A model generated the notes under the pieces. It did no database searches, was not told the DNA's origin, and saw nothing but the letters and a program-made list of their open reading frames with translations. 64,000 nt of DNA from Roseococcus pinisoli (lineage in GTDB: Bacteria > Pseudomonadota > Alphaproteobacteria > Acetobacterales > Acetobacteraceae), in NCBI RefSeq assembly GCF_018413645.1, contig NZ_JAHCDA010000001.1:744001-808000 (forward strand), given 5' to 3'. Numbering within the stretch: position 1 is the first letter of the stretch; every line of letters starts with the position of its first letter. The position numbers and the translations under genes were made by a program. Of the stretch, positions 17,054-25,314 are shown in pieces.

Positions 17054-17521
17054 ATGACGCCTCGCCTGACCACCATCCCCGCCGACGCCGCGCCCCGGAC
17101 CTACAAGGCCATGATGGGCCTCGCCGTCGCGGTCGCTAATTGCGGCCTCGAGCACAGCCTGCTGGAGCTGGTGAAGATCCGCGCCTCGCAGATCAACCGC
17201 TGCGCCTTCTGCATCCACATGCACGTGACCGACGCGCGCAAGATGGGCGAGACGGAGATGCGCATCTACATGCTCAATGCCTGGCGGGAATCGACCCTCT
17301 ACACGGACCGCGAGCGCGCCGCCCTCGCCTGGACCGAGGCGCTGACGCTGATCGCCGAGACAGGCGCGCCGGATGAGGACTACGCTCTCGTCAAAGCCCA
17401 GTTCACGGAGACCGAGCAGGTGAATCTCAGCTTCGCCATCGGCGCCATCAACACCTGGAACCGCCTGCAGGTGGGCTTCCGCGTGCCGCATGCCGTGGAG
17501 AAGGCGAGTGAAGCCGCCTGA
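17054..17521 (+). CDS. Carboxymuconolactone decarboxylase / AhpD-like protein
   Basis: A 155-residue all-helical protein with the AhpD core motif CAFCIHMH (about residue 52): a redox-active CxxC with a nearby histidine. Such proteins are peroxidase-like or disulfide-reducing enzymes, though the annotation name comes from a decarboxylase. I start it at 17054, with GGAG at 17044 and downstream of the predicted promoter; an in-frame ATG at 17015 lies against the -10 box and cannot be translated from it. The stop overlaps the sigma-factor start by 14 bp. Genes of this family are the classic partners of ECF41 sigma factors. Confidence 0.9.
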   Translation: MTPRLTTIPADAAPRTYKAMMGLAVAVANCGLEHSLLELVKIRASQINRCAFCIHMHVTDARKMGETEMRIYMLNAWRESTLYTDRERAALAWTEALTLIAETGAPDEDYALVKAQFTETEQVNLSFAIGAINTWNRLQVGFRVPHAVEKASEAA

Positions 17522-18383
17522 CGCGCAGACCTCCGCGTTCGAGGCGCAGCGGCCGCGGCTGCTGCGCCTCGCCTACCGCATGCTCGGTTCCACGGCGGAG
17601 GCCGAGGACGTGGTCCAGGACGCCTGGCTCCGCTGGCGCCGCGTCGACCGGGAGAAGGTGCGCGAGCCCGCGGCCTTCCTCACCCGCACCGTCACGCGGC
17701 TCTGCCTAGACGCCATGAAGTCCGCCCGCGCCCGGCGCGAGAGCTATGTCGGCAGCTGGCTGCCCGAGCCGATCCTGGAGCCGGAGGAGGAGATCCGCCC
17801 TGACGAGCTGACGCTCACCCTCATGCTGGCGTTGGAGCGCCTTTCGCCGCTGGAGCGCGCGGCCTTCCTGCTGCACGACGTCTTCGGCGTGCCGCTGGAC
17901 GAGGTCGCGGCCACGCTGAAGCGCGAGGCGGCCAGCACGCGGCAGCTCGCGGTGCGGGCGCGCCAGCATATCCGTGAGGCGCGGCCGCGCTTTCCCGTCC
18001 CGCGCGAGGAAGGCGACCGGATCGCCCAGGCCTTCTTCCGGGCCTCGCATGGCGGTGACATCGCCGCGCTGCGGAGCCTCTTGGCCGAGAATGTGGTCGT
18101 GCATGCGGATGGCGGCGGCAAGGTGCTGGCCTTTCGCAACCCGATCGTGGGGATGGAGAAGGTGCTGCGGATGTTCCAGGGGCTGGCGCGCAAGAGAAAG
18201 CCAGACTTCCTGATGCAGCCGGGATGGATCGACGGCCTGCCCGGCTATGTCAGCCGGGAGCGCGGCGTCCTGCAGACCACGGCGCTGGCGATCGAGGACG
18301 GCCTCGTCACCGCCGTCTACATCACCCGCAATCCGGACAAGCTGGCCGGGATCGCACGAACGATGGATGCCAGCCTCCATTGA
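17508..18383 (+). CDS. ECF41-group RNA polymerase sigma factor (SigJ-like)
   Basis: A 291-residue ECF sigma factor. Region 2 (about 10-75) contains RLAYRMLGSTAEAEDVVQDAWLRW. Region 4 (about 110-165) contains LSPLERAAFLLHDVFGVPLDEVA. After these comes a SnoaL-like C-terminal domain of about 115 residues, with the three short motifs known from ECF41: WLPEP in the linker, DGGGK and NPDKL. In this group the C-terminal domain replaces an anti-sigma factor and sets activity. The GTG start at 17508 follows GGAGAAGG. It is translationally coupled to the AhpD-like gene and driven by a matching promoter at 16988. Confidence 0.93.
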   Translation: MKPPDAQTSAFEAQRPRLLRLAYRMLGSTAEAEDVVQDAWLRWRRVDREKVREPAAFLTRTVTRLCLDAMKSARARRESYVGSWLPEPILEPEEEIRPDELTLTLMLALERLSPLERAAFLLHDVFGVPLDEVAATLKREAASTRQLAVRARQHIREARPRFPVPREEGDRIAQAFFRASHGGDIAALRSLLAENVVVHADGGGKVLAFRNPIVGMEKVLRMFQGLARKRKPDFLMQPGWIDGLPGYVSRERGVLQTTALAIEDGLVTAVYITRNPDKLAGIARTMDASLH

Positions 18384-18411
18384 GGTCGGGTTCAGCCGCG
18401 CGGCTGGCGCG

Positions 18412-18702
18412 TCAGCCGGGCGGCGTGCGGGAGATCCAGCCGCGCGCCTTGTCGATCTGCCGGTTGCCCCAATCCATGGCCTTCTGCTCGCGCGCCTCGA
18501 TGGTGGGCAGCAGATGCGGCCAGCGCCGGTCCACCACGCCCACGCTGCGATAGGCCCAGGCATACTGGTCGCGCAGGATGAAGGTGCCGAGCACGACGAA
18601 GATCGCGCCAGGCAGGATCGGCAGGATGATGCCGACCGGGCCCAGCGCCAGGCAGCCGATGCCGATGGCCTTGCGTCGACGGCAGGGGCGGAACTCCATC
18701 AT
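18412..18702 (-). CDS. Small membrane protein, PGPGW-like
   Basis: A 96-residue protein with one long hydrophobic region (about 12-45) reading LGPVGIILPILPGAIFVVLGTF, probably two short membrane passes around a proline turn, and a charged cytoplasmic tail. This resembles the PGPGW/DUF454 type of small membrane proteins. No function is known. It faces the sigma-factor gene tail to tail (28 bp). The 178-bp gap on its other side shows no feature I can name. Confidence 0.65.
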   Translation of the reverse strand: MMEFRPCRRRKAIGIGCLALGPVGIILPILPGAIFVVLGTFILRDQYAWAYRSVGVVDRRWPHLLPTIEAREQKAMDWGNRQIDKARGWISRTPPG

Positions 18703-18880
18703 CCCGGAAACATGGATATAAGTTTACCTTCATTCAAGGGTAAATGACGCTCTGGAGGCGCGATCTTCACAGGGCACGGGTCATTTCGCCCCGGGCCATC
18801 GTCCCCTAGGCTGCCCGGATGCCGGCCATGAGGAACCCGCCCAACAAGGATGCGCCCGTGCCTCGCCGCGCCGCCTGCCC

Positions 18881-19747
18881 TTGAAGCCATCCGCCCCGCC
18901 CACCGCCTCTTTGGGCATGATGCTCATGGTCGGCGCGATGTTCGTCTTCGGCACGCAGGACGCGCTGTCGCGCTACCTGGCCGAGACCTATTCCGTGCTC
19001 GGCGTCCTGCTCATCCGCTACTGGTTCTTCGCGGGCTTCGTCATGGTGCGCGCCGTCCGCGCGCCCGGCGGCATCCGCCAGGTGGTGCGCAGCAAGCGGC
19101 CCTTCCTCCAGTCCCTGCGCGGCGTGATGCTCGTGCTGCAGGTCTGGATGATGGTGAAATCCTTCACCCTGATCGGCCTGGTCGAGGCGCATGCCATCTT
19201 CGCCTGCTACCCGCTGCTGATCGCGGCGCTGGCCGGCCCCGTCCTGGGGGAGCGCGTGTCGCTGCGGCGCTGGCTCGCGATCGGCGCGGGGGCGGTGGGC
19301 GTGCTGCTCATCCTGCGGCCCGGCGCGGGGCTCTTCGCGCCGGCCTCGCTGCTGGTGCTGCTGGCCGCGCTGAACTTCGCGGCCTACGGCCTGCTCACGC
19401 GCGTGGTCGGCCTGCACGACGCGCCGGAGACGAGCTTCTTCTACACCGGCATCGCGGGCGCCGTGGCCATCACCCTGCCCGGTCCCTGGATCTGGACGCC
19501 CATCGCCATGCACGACTGGTTCTGGATGGGGCTGCTCTGCCTCTCCGGCTCGATGGGGCATTACCTGCTGATCCGCGCCCTGGCGGTGTCGGAAGCCAGC
19601 CGGCTGCAGCCGCTGGCCTATTTCCAGCTGATCTTCGCCGCCGCCGCCGGCGTCATCGTCTTCGGCGAGCATCTCGCGCCGATGACGATGGCCGGCGCGG
19701 CGCTGGTGGTGGGCGCGGGCCTCTTCAACCTGCGTGCCTCGCGCTGA
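18881..19747 (+). CDS. DMT-superfamily (EamA) transporter
   Basis: A 288-residue protein with about ten hydrophobic helices in two EamA halves. The end of each half has the expected pattern: AHAIFACYPLLIAALAGPVLGERVS in the first and LQPLAYFQLIFAAAAGVIVFGE in the second. It probably exports or imports a small metabolite. The start is uncertain: the TTG at 18881 gives the full N-terminus, while the ATG at 18917 would begin directly at the first helix. Neither has a convincing ribosome-binding site. Confidence 0.85.
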   Translation: MKPSAPPTASLGMMLMVGAMFVFGTQDALSRYLAETYSVLGVLLIRYWFFAGFVMVRAVRAPGGIRQVVRSKRPFLQSLRGVMLVLQVWMMVKSFTLIGLVEAHAIFACYPLLIAALAGPVLGERVSLRRWLAIGAGAVGVLLILRPGAGLFAPASLLVLLAALNFAAYGLLTRVVGLHDAPETSFFYTGIAGAVAITLPGPWIWTPIAMHDWFWMGLLCLSGSMGHYLLIRALAVSEASRLQPLAYFQLIFAAAAGVIVFGEHLAPMTMAGAALVVGAGLFNLRASR

Positions 19748-19841
19748 GCAGCGCGGTTTTGGCCCCGCGGTGTTGGCATCCAGGGCGAGCAGACGCATCC
19801 TGCGCCACCCGGCGATAACGCCCTGTCAGAATGAGGACTCC

Positions 19842-20972
19842 ATGGAAGCCAAGCTCGACCTGCCCTTCGACACCGAGGAAATGCTCGCGGGCCTCCGCAC
19901 CTGGGTGGAATGCGAAAGCCCGACGCATGATGCCGCCGCCGTGAACCGCATGATGGCGCTGGCCGGCCGGCACCTCGCCATCATGGGCGCGACCGTGGAG
20001 ACCATTCCGGGCCGCATGGGCCTCGGCGACTGCGTGCGCGCCCGCTTCCCGCATCCGAGCAACGAGCCCGGCATCCTGGTGATGGCGCATCTCGACACGG
20101 TGCATCCCGTCGGCACGCTGCAGAACGGCCTGCATTTCCGCCGCGAGGGCGATAAGGCCTATGGCCCCGCCATCCAGGACATGAAGGGCGGCACCTACCT
20201 CGCCATCGAGGCCATCCGCCAGCTCGCCATCGCCGGCATCGCGACCTCCAAGCCCGTCACCGTGCTGCTGACCAGCGACGAGGAGATCGGCAGCCCCTCC
20301 ACGCGTGACCTGATCGAGGCCGAGGCCGCGCGCCACTCCGTCGTGCTGGTGCCCGAGCCCGCGCGCCCCGACGGCGGCGTGGTCACCGGCCGCTACGCCA
20401 TCGCGCGCTTCAACCTGCGCACCACCGGCCGCCCGAGCCATGCCGGCGCGCGCCTCGGCGAGGGCCGCAGCGCCATCCGCGAGATGGCCAAGCAGATCGT
20501 CGCCATCGAGGAGATGACGACCGACGCCTGCACCTTCTCCGTCGGCGTGATCCATGGCGGCCAGTGGGTGAACTGCGTCGCGACCCATTGCGATGCCGAG
20601 AGCCTCTCCATGGCCAAGCGCCAGGAGGATCTGGACGCGGCGGTGGAGCGGATGCTGTCGCTGAAGGCGAGCGGCAACGACGTCTCGCTCGAAGTGAAGC
20701 GCGGCGTGACGCGCCCGGTCTGGGAGCCGAACGGCAAGGTGCTCGCCCTCCATGCCCAGGCCGAATCCATCGCCAAGCGCATCGGCTTCGCGCTGCCGCA
20801 CCAGTCGGCCGGCGGCGGGTCGGACGGCAATTTCACGGGCGCCATGGGCATCCCGACGCTGGACGGCCTCGGCATCGTCGGCGCGCTGGCGCACACGCTC
20901 GAGGAGCACGTCCAGATCAGCAGCATGGTGCCGCGCGCGAAGCTCCTGGCCGGCCTCCTGCAGACCGTCTGA
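19842..20972 (+). CDS. M20-family metallopeptidase (glutamate carboxypeptidase-like)
   Basis: A 376-residue zinc peptidase. MAHLDTVHP supplies the first metal ligands, IQDMKGG the bridging aspartate, TSDEEIG the catalytic and metal glutamates, and VPEPA the next ligand. GGGSDGN near the C-terminus completes the site. The RPSHAG segment marks the dimerisation lid domain. Closest relatives are carboxypeptidase G2-like enzymes that remove C-terminal glutamate, but the substrate is a guess. GAGGA sits before the ATG at 19842. Confidence 0.92.
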   Translation: MEAKLDLPFDTEEMLAGLRTWVECESPTHDAAAVNRMMALAGRHLAIMGATVETIPGRMGLGDCVRARFPHPSNEPGILVMAHLDTVHPVGTLQNGLHFRREGDKAYGPAIQDMKGGTYLAIEAIRQLAIAGIATSKPVTVLLTSDEEIGSPSTRDLIEAEAARHSVVLVPEPARPDGGVVTGRYAIARFNLRTTGRPSHAGARLGEGRSAIREMAKQIVAIEEMTTDACTFSVGVIHGGQWVNCVATHCDAESLSMAKRQEDLDAAVERMLSLKASGNDVSLEVKRGVTRPVWEPNGKVLALHAQAESIAKRIGFALPHQSAGGGSDGNFTGAMGIPTLDGLGIVGALAHTLEEHVQISSMVPRAKLLAGLLQTV

Positions 20973-21092
20973 CCATCGGCGAGGCCGATCGGGGAGATAG
21001 ATTCTCCGGCCTCACCGCGACCGCGTCGCGGGCGGTATTCCTTCTTCCGGCAGCGGGCCATGGGTTCGCCGCCGGGCAGAAGGATGACCGCC

Positions 21093-21362
21093 ATGCGCCA
21101 CCTCCGTTACGCCGCCCTGGCCTGGGCGCTGATGCTCGGCTCCCTCGTCGCGTGGCCCGCCGCGGCCCAGCAGGTCTCGGCCCAGGGCACCGTGTCCGGG
21201 CAGAACTGGCGCCGCACCCAGAACTTCGACGAGGCCGAGGCCCGGCGGCTGGAGAACAGCCCCCTGGCCCGCGACCGCGCCGCCCGGGCGGCCCGCCAGG
21301 CCCAGTTCAACCGCCCCTATAGCGGCCTGCCGATCCGGCCCGAAACACCACCGGCCCGCTGA
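21093..21362 (+). CDS. Small exported protein with GQNW motif (paralog 1)
   Basis: An 89-residue protein with a signal peptide (MRHLRY, hydrophobic core, AAAQQ cleavage region near residue 26). The mature part is short and polar, with GTVSGQNW followed by a charged LARDRAARAARQAQF helix-like stretch. I do not recognise a family. The next gene encodes a similar protein with the same order of motifs. AAGGA lies 8 bp before the start. Confidence 0.7.
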   Translation: MRHLRYAALAWALMLGSLVAWPAAAQQVSAQGTVSGQNWRRTQNFDEAEARRLENSPLARDRAARAARQAQFNRPYSGLPIRPETPPAR

Positions 21363-21446
21363 GCGATACAATCTCCGGTCGGTGGCGCGCCCCCCATGCA
21401 ACTCGCTAAGGGAGGAGGGTCCCGTCACCCTCACCAGGAGCCTCGC

Positions 21447-21725
21447 ATGCGCGCCTTCGCCCTCACCGTCGCCCTCCTGGCCGGCGCCGCCGGCCCGGCC
21501 CTCGCCCAGGGCACGAGCGCCAGCGGCAGCGGCGCCATCCATGGCCAGAACTGGACCATGGGGCAGGATTTCAGCCAGCACCGGCAGACGGCGCCCACGC
21601 CCGGCACCCTGGCTGCCGACCGCGCCCTGCGCGCCGAGCGCCAGCGGCAGATGAGCCGGAATTTCGACGGCGTCGGCCGGCCCGTTGCCCAGATGCCCGT
21701 CCCTACGCCGGTTGGGGCGCGTTGA
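21447..21725 (+). CDS. Small exported protein with GQNW motif (paralog 2)
   Basis: A 92-residue protein with a signal peptide ending near ALAQG (about residue 21). The mature part shares GxxxGQNW, a following aromatic, and a DRALRAERQRQMSRNF segment with the gene just upstream, so the two look like tandem duplicates that have diverged. AGGAG precedes the ATG. The last 23 bp overlap the convergent TAXI receptor gene. Function unknown. Confidence 0.7.
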   Translation: MRAFALTVALLAGAAGPALAQGTSASGSGAIHGQNWTMGQDFSQHRQTAPTPGTLAADRALRAERQRQMSRNFDGVGRPVAQMPVPTPVGAR

Positions 21726-22680
21726 GGGCCACCCCCGCCTCGCGATAGAAGCGCGCCGCGCCCGGGTGGAAGGGCAGGACGCGGTTATTGGCCGCAGCCT
21801 CCTTCCGCGTCGTCGCCGCGACCTGGCCGATGTCCCGCGCCGGATCAGCCACCGTCAGCACCGCGCGGGTGATGGCATAGGCCGTCTCCTCCGGCAGGGC
21901 GCGGTTGGCGACGATGAAGTTCCAGGCCGCGAAGCTCTCGATCGGCGCCGTCTGGCCCGGATAGGTGCCCGGCGGCAGCGTCGTGGGCGCCAGCATCGGC
22001 AGGCGCTGCGTGACGCGGCCCACCACCTCCGCCCCCGGCCCGAAGACCACCCCGGGCGCGCGCGCCAGCGCCTCCAGGATGGAGGGGATGGGCACGATGG
22101 CGCCCTGCCACAGCGCGTCCATCCCGCCGCCCAGCAGGCCCTGCGTCATCTCGGCCGGGCTGCCGCTGACGATCTCGACCCGGATGCCGGCGGCCTCGGC
22201 CGCCGCGACCAGGAAGGTCTCGGCCGGGCCGCGCGCCGGGCCGGCGCCGACGCGCTTGCCATTCAGCTGGGCGAAGCCGGTGAGCCCGCTCGAGGTCAGG
22301 GCCGCGACCTGGAAGCTCGTCTCGTACATGGGCCAGAGCGCGCGGACATTGACATGACGCCGCCCGCCGGCCGCCGGCGTGCCCTGCACCGCATCCCAGG
22401 CCGAGCCAAGGAAGGCCGTGCCCAACGCATTCGCATGATCCTCCACGGCGGTCAGATTCTGCAGCGAACCGGTGCTGGCCTCGACCGTGGCGGTGATGCC
22501 CTGGCGCGAGAGCAGGGCGGCGATGGCATTGCCATAGGTCACAAAGGGGCTGCCCTGGCCCGCGGTGTAGATGGCCAGCGCCGGATGGGCCTGGTTCGTC
22601 CCCTGGGCACCCGCCCCCCGGGGGACCGCGCCCGCCGCAAGGCCAAGGGCGGGCACGGCGAGAAGGCTGCGACGCTGCAT
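21703..22680 (-). CDS. TAXI-family TRAP transporter solute receptor
   Basis: A 325-residue periplasmic receptor. It has an RR-containing signal peptide (MQRRSLLAVPALGLAAGA...). The family pattern follows: IYTAGQGSPFVTYGNAIAALLS near the start, then EASTGSLQNL, and GAGPARGPAETF in the middle. TAXI receptors feed fused DctMQ permeases, and characterised ones bind glutamate or other carboxylates. No TRAP permease gene is adjacent, so it is an orphan receptor. It is divergent from the M81 peptidase (76 bp). Confidence 0.85.
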   Translation of the reverse strand: MQRRSLLAVPALGLAAGAVPRGAGAQGTNQAHPALAIYTAGQGSPFVTYGNAIAALLSRQGITATVEASTGSLQNLTAVEDHANALGTAFLGSAWDAVQGTPAAGGRRHVNVRALWPMYETSFQVAALTSSGLTGFAQLNGKRVGAGPARGPAETFLVAAAEAAGIRVEIVSGSPAEMTQGLLGGGMDALWQGAIVPIPSILEALARAPGVVFGPGAEVVGRVTQRLPMLAPTTLPPGTYPGQTAPIESFAAWNFIVANRALPEETAYAITRAVLTVADPARDIGQVAATTRKEAAANNRVLPFHPGAARFYREAGVALNAPQPA

Positions 22681-22756
22681 GGGTTCACTATCCTCAAGGG
22701 GCCATCGCGGATTAGATGCGAAACAGGCCTTCTTCTCCAAGGATCATTCGAGCCGC

Positions 22757-24211
22757 ATGCCCCATATCGCCGTCGCCCGCCTGTGGTTCGAGGGGAACAG
22801 CTTCGCGCCCGAGCCGACCCCGCTCTCCGCCTTCCAGGGCCGGGAATGGGTGGCGGGGCAGGAGGCGCTGGACCGCTACCATGGCACCGCGACCGAGCTC
22901 GGCGCCGTCGATGCCTTCCTGGCCGAGCGGCCGGGCTGGACGGCCACGGTCCTGCGCTGCACGGCGGCGCAGCCCGGCGGCCCCATGGCGGACGAGGCCT
23001 ATGACGCCTGGATCGCCGAGGTGGAGAACGGCCTCAGGGCCGGCAGTTTCGACGGCGTCTACCTCTCGCTGCACGGTGCCTGCCTGACGGAGAGCGACCC
23101 CGAGGCCGACCTCACCACCCTTCGCCGCGTGCGGGCCGTGATCGGCCCCCGGGTGAAGCTGGTCGCGAGCTTCGACTTCCACGGCAATATCTCGCCGCAG
23201 GTCGTGGGCCTGCTGGACGGCGCCTCGGTCTATCGCACCTACCCGCATGTCGACATGGACCGCGCGGCGCGGCGCGCCCTGGACCTGCTGGAGCACGGGC
23301 TCGGCGGCGGGGCGGTGCAGGGCTGCATCGTGAAGCTGCCGGTGGTGCTGCACTCCTTCCACATGCGCGACGCCGAGGGCCCGATGGCCGAGGTCTGGGC
23401 CGAGGCCCTGGCCGCCGAGAAGCGCCCCATCCTGGACGCCTCGCTCTTCGGCGGCTTCGCCTGGGGCGACACGCCGACGGCCGGCCCCTCCGCCATGGTC
23501 TGGGCGGAGGAGCACGCGCCCGCCCGCGCCCTGGCGCGGCGGCTGGCCAATGAGATCGAGGCGCGGCGGCCGCGTTTCGCCGTCAGCCTGCCCACGCCCG
23601 AGCAGGCCTTGCAGACGGCGCTGGCCGGGCCGCCCGGCCTCGTGGCCCTGCTCGACCCGGCGGACAATCCGCTTTCGGGCGGCGCGGCGGACACGCCGGG
23701 CCTGCTGCGCGTCCTGGTCGACGCGAAGCTCGGGGAGGAATGCGTCTACTGCTTCCTGCATGATCCCGAGGCGGTCGCGGCCGCGCAGGAAGCCGGGATC
23801 GGCGGCGCCTTCGCCCGCGACCTCGCCGGGCGCACCACGCCGGCCTTCGGGCCCCCGGTGCCCTTCGCCGGCACCGTCGAGGCCCTGACCAGCGGCCGCT
23901 TCCTCAACACCGGGCCGATGGAGCACGGCGCGCCGGTCGACCTGGGCCCCACGGCGCTGCTGCGCGCCGGCAAGCTGCGCGTGGTCGTGACCACCCGGAA
24001 GGAGGCGGCGGTTGACCCCGCCTTCTTCGCGCTGCACGGCATCGACCTCGCCCAGGTCCGGCTGCTGGCCAACAAGGCGAAGAACCATTTCCGGGCCGCC
24101 TTCGCGAGGCGCTGCAGCGCGATCGTGGAATGCGACGCGCCGGGGCCGGCGGCGCTGGACCTCTCCGCCCTGCCCTTCCGCCACGTGCCCGCAGCCTGGA
24201 GGACGGCATGA
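22757..24211 (+). CDS. M81-family metallopeptidase (MlrC-like)
   Basis: A 484-residue member of the MlrC family. The N-terminal domain has YLSLHGAC, SFDFHGNIS and VYRTYPHVDMD, which hold the His/Asp zinc ligands of the microcystinase C type. The C-terminal domain has LLDPADNPLSGGAADTPGLLR, the MlrC C-terminal signature, and a late RLLANKAKNHFRAAF. MlrC cleaves linear microcystin products; relatives in soil bacteria act on unknown amides. The stop overlaps the GNAT gene by 4 bp. Confidence 0.88.
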   Translation: MPHIAVARLWFEGNSFAPEPTPLSAFQGREWVAGQEALDRYHGTATELGAVDAFLAERPGWTATVLRCTAAQPGGPMADEAYDAWIAEVENGLRAGSFDGVYLSLHGACLTESDPEADLTTLRRVRAVIGPRVKLVASFDFHGNISPQVVGLLDGASVYRTYPHVDMDRAARRALDLLEHGLGGGAVQGCIVKLPVVLHSFHMRDAEGPMAEVWAEALAAEKRPILDASLFGGFAWGDTPTAGPSAMVWAEEHAPARALARRLANEIEARRPRFAVSLPTPEQALQTALAGPPGLVALLDPADNPLSGGAADTPGLLRVLVDAKLGEECVYCFLHDPEAVAAAQEAGIGGAFARDLAGRTTPAFGPPVPFAGTVEALTSGRFLNTGPMEHGAPVDLGPTALLRAGKLRVVVTTRKEAAVDPAFFALHGIDLAQVRLLANKAKNHFRAAFARRCSAIVECDAPGPAALDLSALPFRHVPAAWRTA

Positions 24212-24663
24212 TCCGCGACATCGAGGCCGCCGACCTGCCGGCCCTGCTCGTTCTCAACAATTCCGAGGCGGCGGCGGTGAACGAGCTCACCCTCGAGGAG
24301 CTCTCCGCGCAGGTCGCGGCCGCCGTCTCGGCCCGCATGATGGCGGATGGCTCCGGCTTTCTGGTGGCCTTCGGCGCCGAGACGCCCATCCAGGGTCCCA
24401 ACCACGCCTGGTTCGTCACCCGCGGCGGCGACTTCGCCTATGTGGACCGCATCGTCGTGACGCCGGCGGCGCGCGGAAAGGGCGTGGCGCGCTCGCTCTA
24501 CGAGGACCTCGCCGCGCGCGGCCTTCCGCTGGCTTGCGAAGTGAATGTCGAGCCGCCCAACCCGCAGGGCCAGGCTTTCCACGCAAAGCTGGGCTTCCTG
24601 CCGGTCGGCGAGGCGACGGACCCGCGCAACGGCAAGCGCGTGCGCTACCTGATGCGCGGCTGA
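24208..24663 (+). CDS. GNAT-family acetyltransferase
   Basis: A 151-residue protein with the GNAT fold. The acetyl-CoA pyrophosphate loop is VTPAARGKGVAR (about residues 88-99), followed by the A-L-A-C-E-V strand and the late FHAKLGFLPVGE motif B. The substrate is unknown. The start overlaps the M81 peptidase stop (ATGA) after GGAGG, so the two are one transcription unit and may act on the same compound. Confidence 0.88.
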   Translation: MIRDIEAADLPALLVLNNSEAAAVNELTLEELSAQVAAAVSARMMADGSGFLVAFGAETPIQGPNHAWFVTRGGDFAYVDRIVVTPAARGKGVARSLYEDLAARGLPLACEVNVEPPNPQGQAFHAKLGFLPVGEATDPRNGKRVRYLMRG

Positions 24664-24671
24664 GCTCGTCG

Positions 24672-24738
24672 CTAGAGCGTTTGTTCCCGAGCATCTTTAC
24701 CCGATCAGATGATGCCATCTGATCGGGTGATGCTCTAG
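24672..24738. repeat. Long palindromic intergenic element
   Basis: A nested inverted repeat: outer arms CTAGAGC (24672-24678) and GCTCTAG (24732-24738), middle arms GAGCATC (24689-24695) and GATGCTC (24729-24735), and inner 13-bp arms ACCCGATCAGATG (24699) and CATCTGATCGGGT (24716-24728). It lies between convergent genes and includes the stop codon of the TetR gene, so it may end both transcripts. A partial copy, CTAGAGCGT, occurs at 5285. Confidence 0.7.
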
Positions 24739-25262
24739 CAGATCAGCCGATCGATCAGCGCCTCCCGATCCTCCTCGGCCACCGCACCATCGAGCAGCAG
24801 ATGGGCGAGGCCATGGACCATGCCCCAGTTGCGCAGCGCCTCGTCCCGGCTGCCCGCCGCGCCCTGCAGCGCCTCGAAGGCCCGGCCCGAAGCCTCATGC
24901 AGTTCGGGATGGCGTGGGGTGAGGCGCGCCAGCATCGGCCCGAACATCAGCCGGAAGCGTCCCGGCCGGGCGAGGGCGAAGCGGATATAAGCCCGGCCCA
25001 GCGCCACCAGCGCCTGGCCGGGCGCTCGCGCGGCGGCCTCGCCCAGCGCGCGGCCGAATTCGGAGAAACCCCGGACGGCGAGCTCGGCCAGCAGTGCATC
25101 CTTATCCGCGAAATGACGGTAGGCCGCCGTCGGCGTGACCCCCGCCATGCGCGCCGCCTCGCGCAGGCTGACCTCCCCGCCGGCATCGAGCAGCGTCTCG
25201 GCCGCCTCGATGAGCGCGGATCGCAGGTCGCCGTGGTGATAGGGCTTTTCCAATGTTGACAC
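24735..25262 (-). CDS. TetR-family transcriptional regulator (WHG-type C-terminal domain)
   Basis: A 175-residue repressor. It begins STLEKPYHHGDLRSALI, the usual start of TetR proteins with a WHG C-terminal domain. The helix-turn-helix is VSLREAARMAGVTPTAAYRHFADKDAL (about 31-57). The C-terminal half binds an unknown ligand. I use the GTG at 25262; a TTG one codon earlier is possible. It is divergent from the DUF2306-like membrane gene, its most likely target, with an imperfect inverted repeat in the gap. Confidence 0.88.
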   Translation of the reverse strand: MSTLEKPYHHGDLRSALIEAAETLLDAGGEVSLREAARMAGVTPTAAYRHFADKDALLAELAVRGFSEFGRALGEAAARAPGQALVALGRAYIRFALARPGRFRLMFGPMLARLTPRHPELHEASGRAFEALQGAAGSRDEALRNWGMVHGLAHLLLDGAVAEEDREALIDRLIC

Positions 25263-25278
25263 CAATCACATTCGGATT

Positions 25279-25297
25279 ATGTTTACGATAGTAACAT
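25279..25297. promoter_or_regulatory. Possible TetR operator
   Basis: ATGTTTAC, a GATA spacer, then GTAACAT: arms of 8 and 7 bases that pair except for one missing A. It lies 17 bp upstream of the TetR start and 17 bp upstream of the divergent membrane gene, in an AT-rich stretch that would suit overlapping promoters. Confidence 0.4.
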
Positions 25298-25314
25298 AGG
25301 CGGGACCCCGTGCC

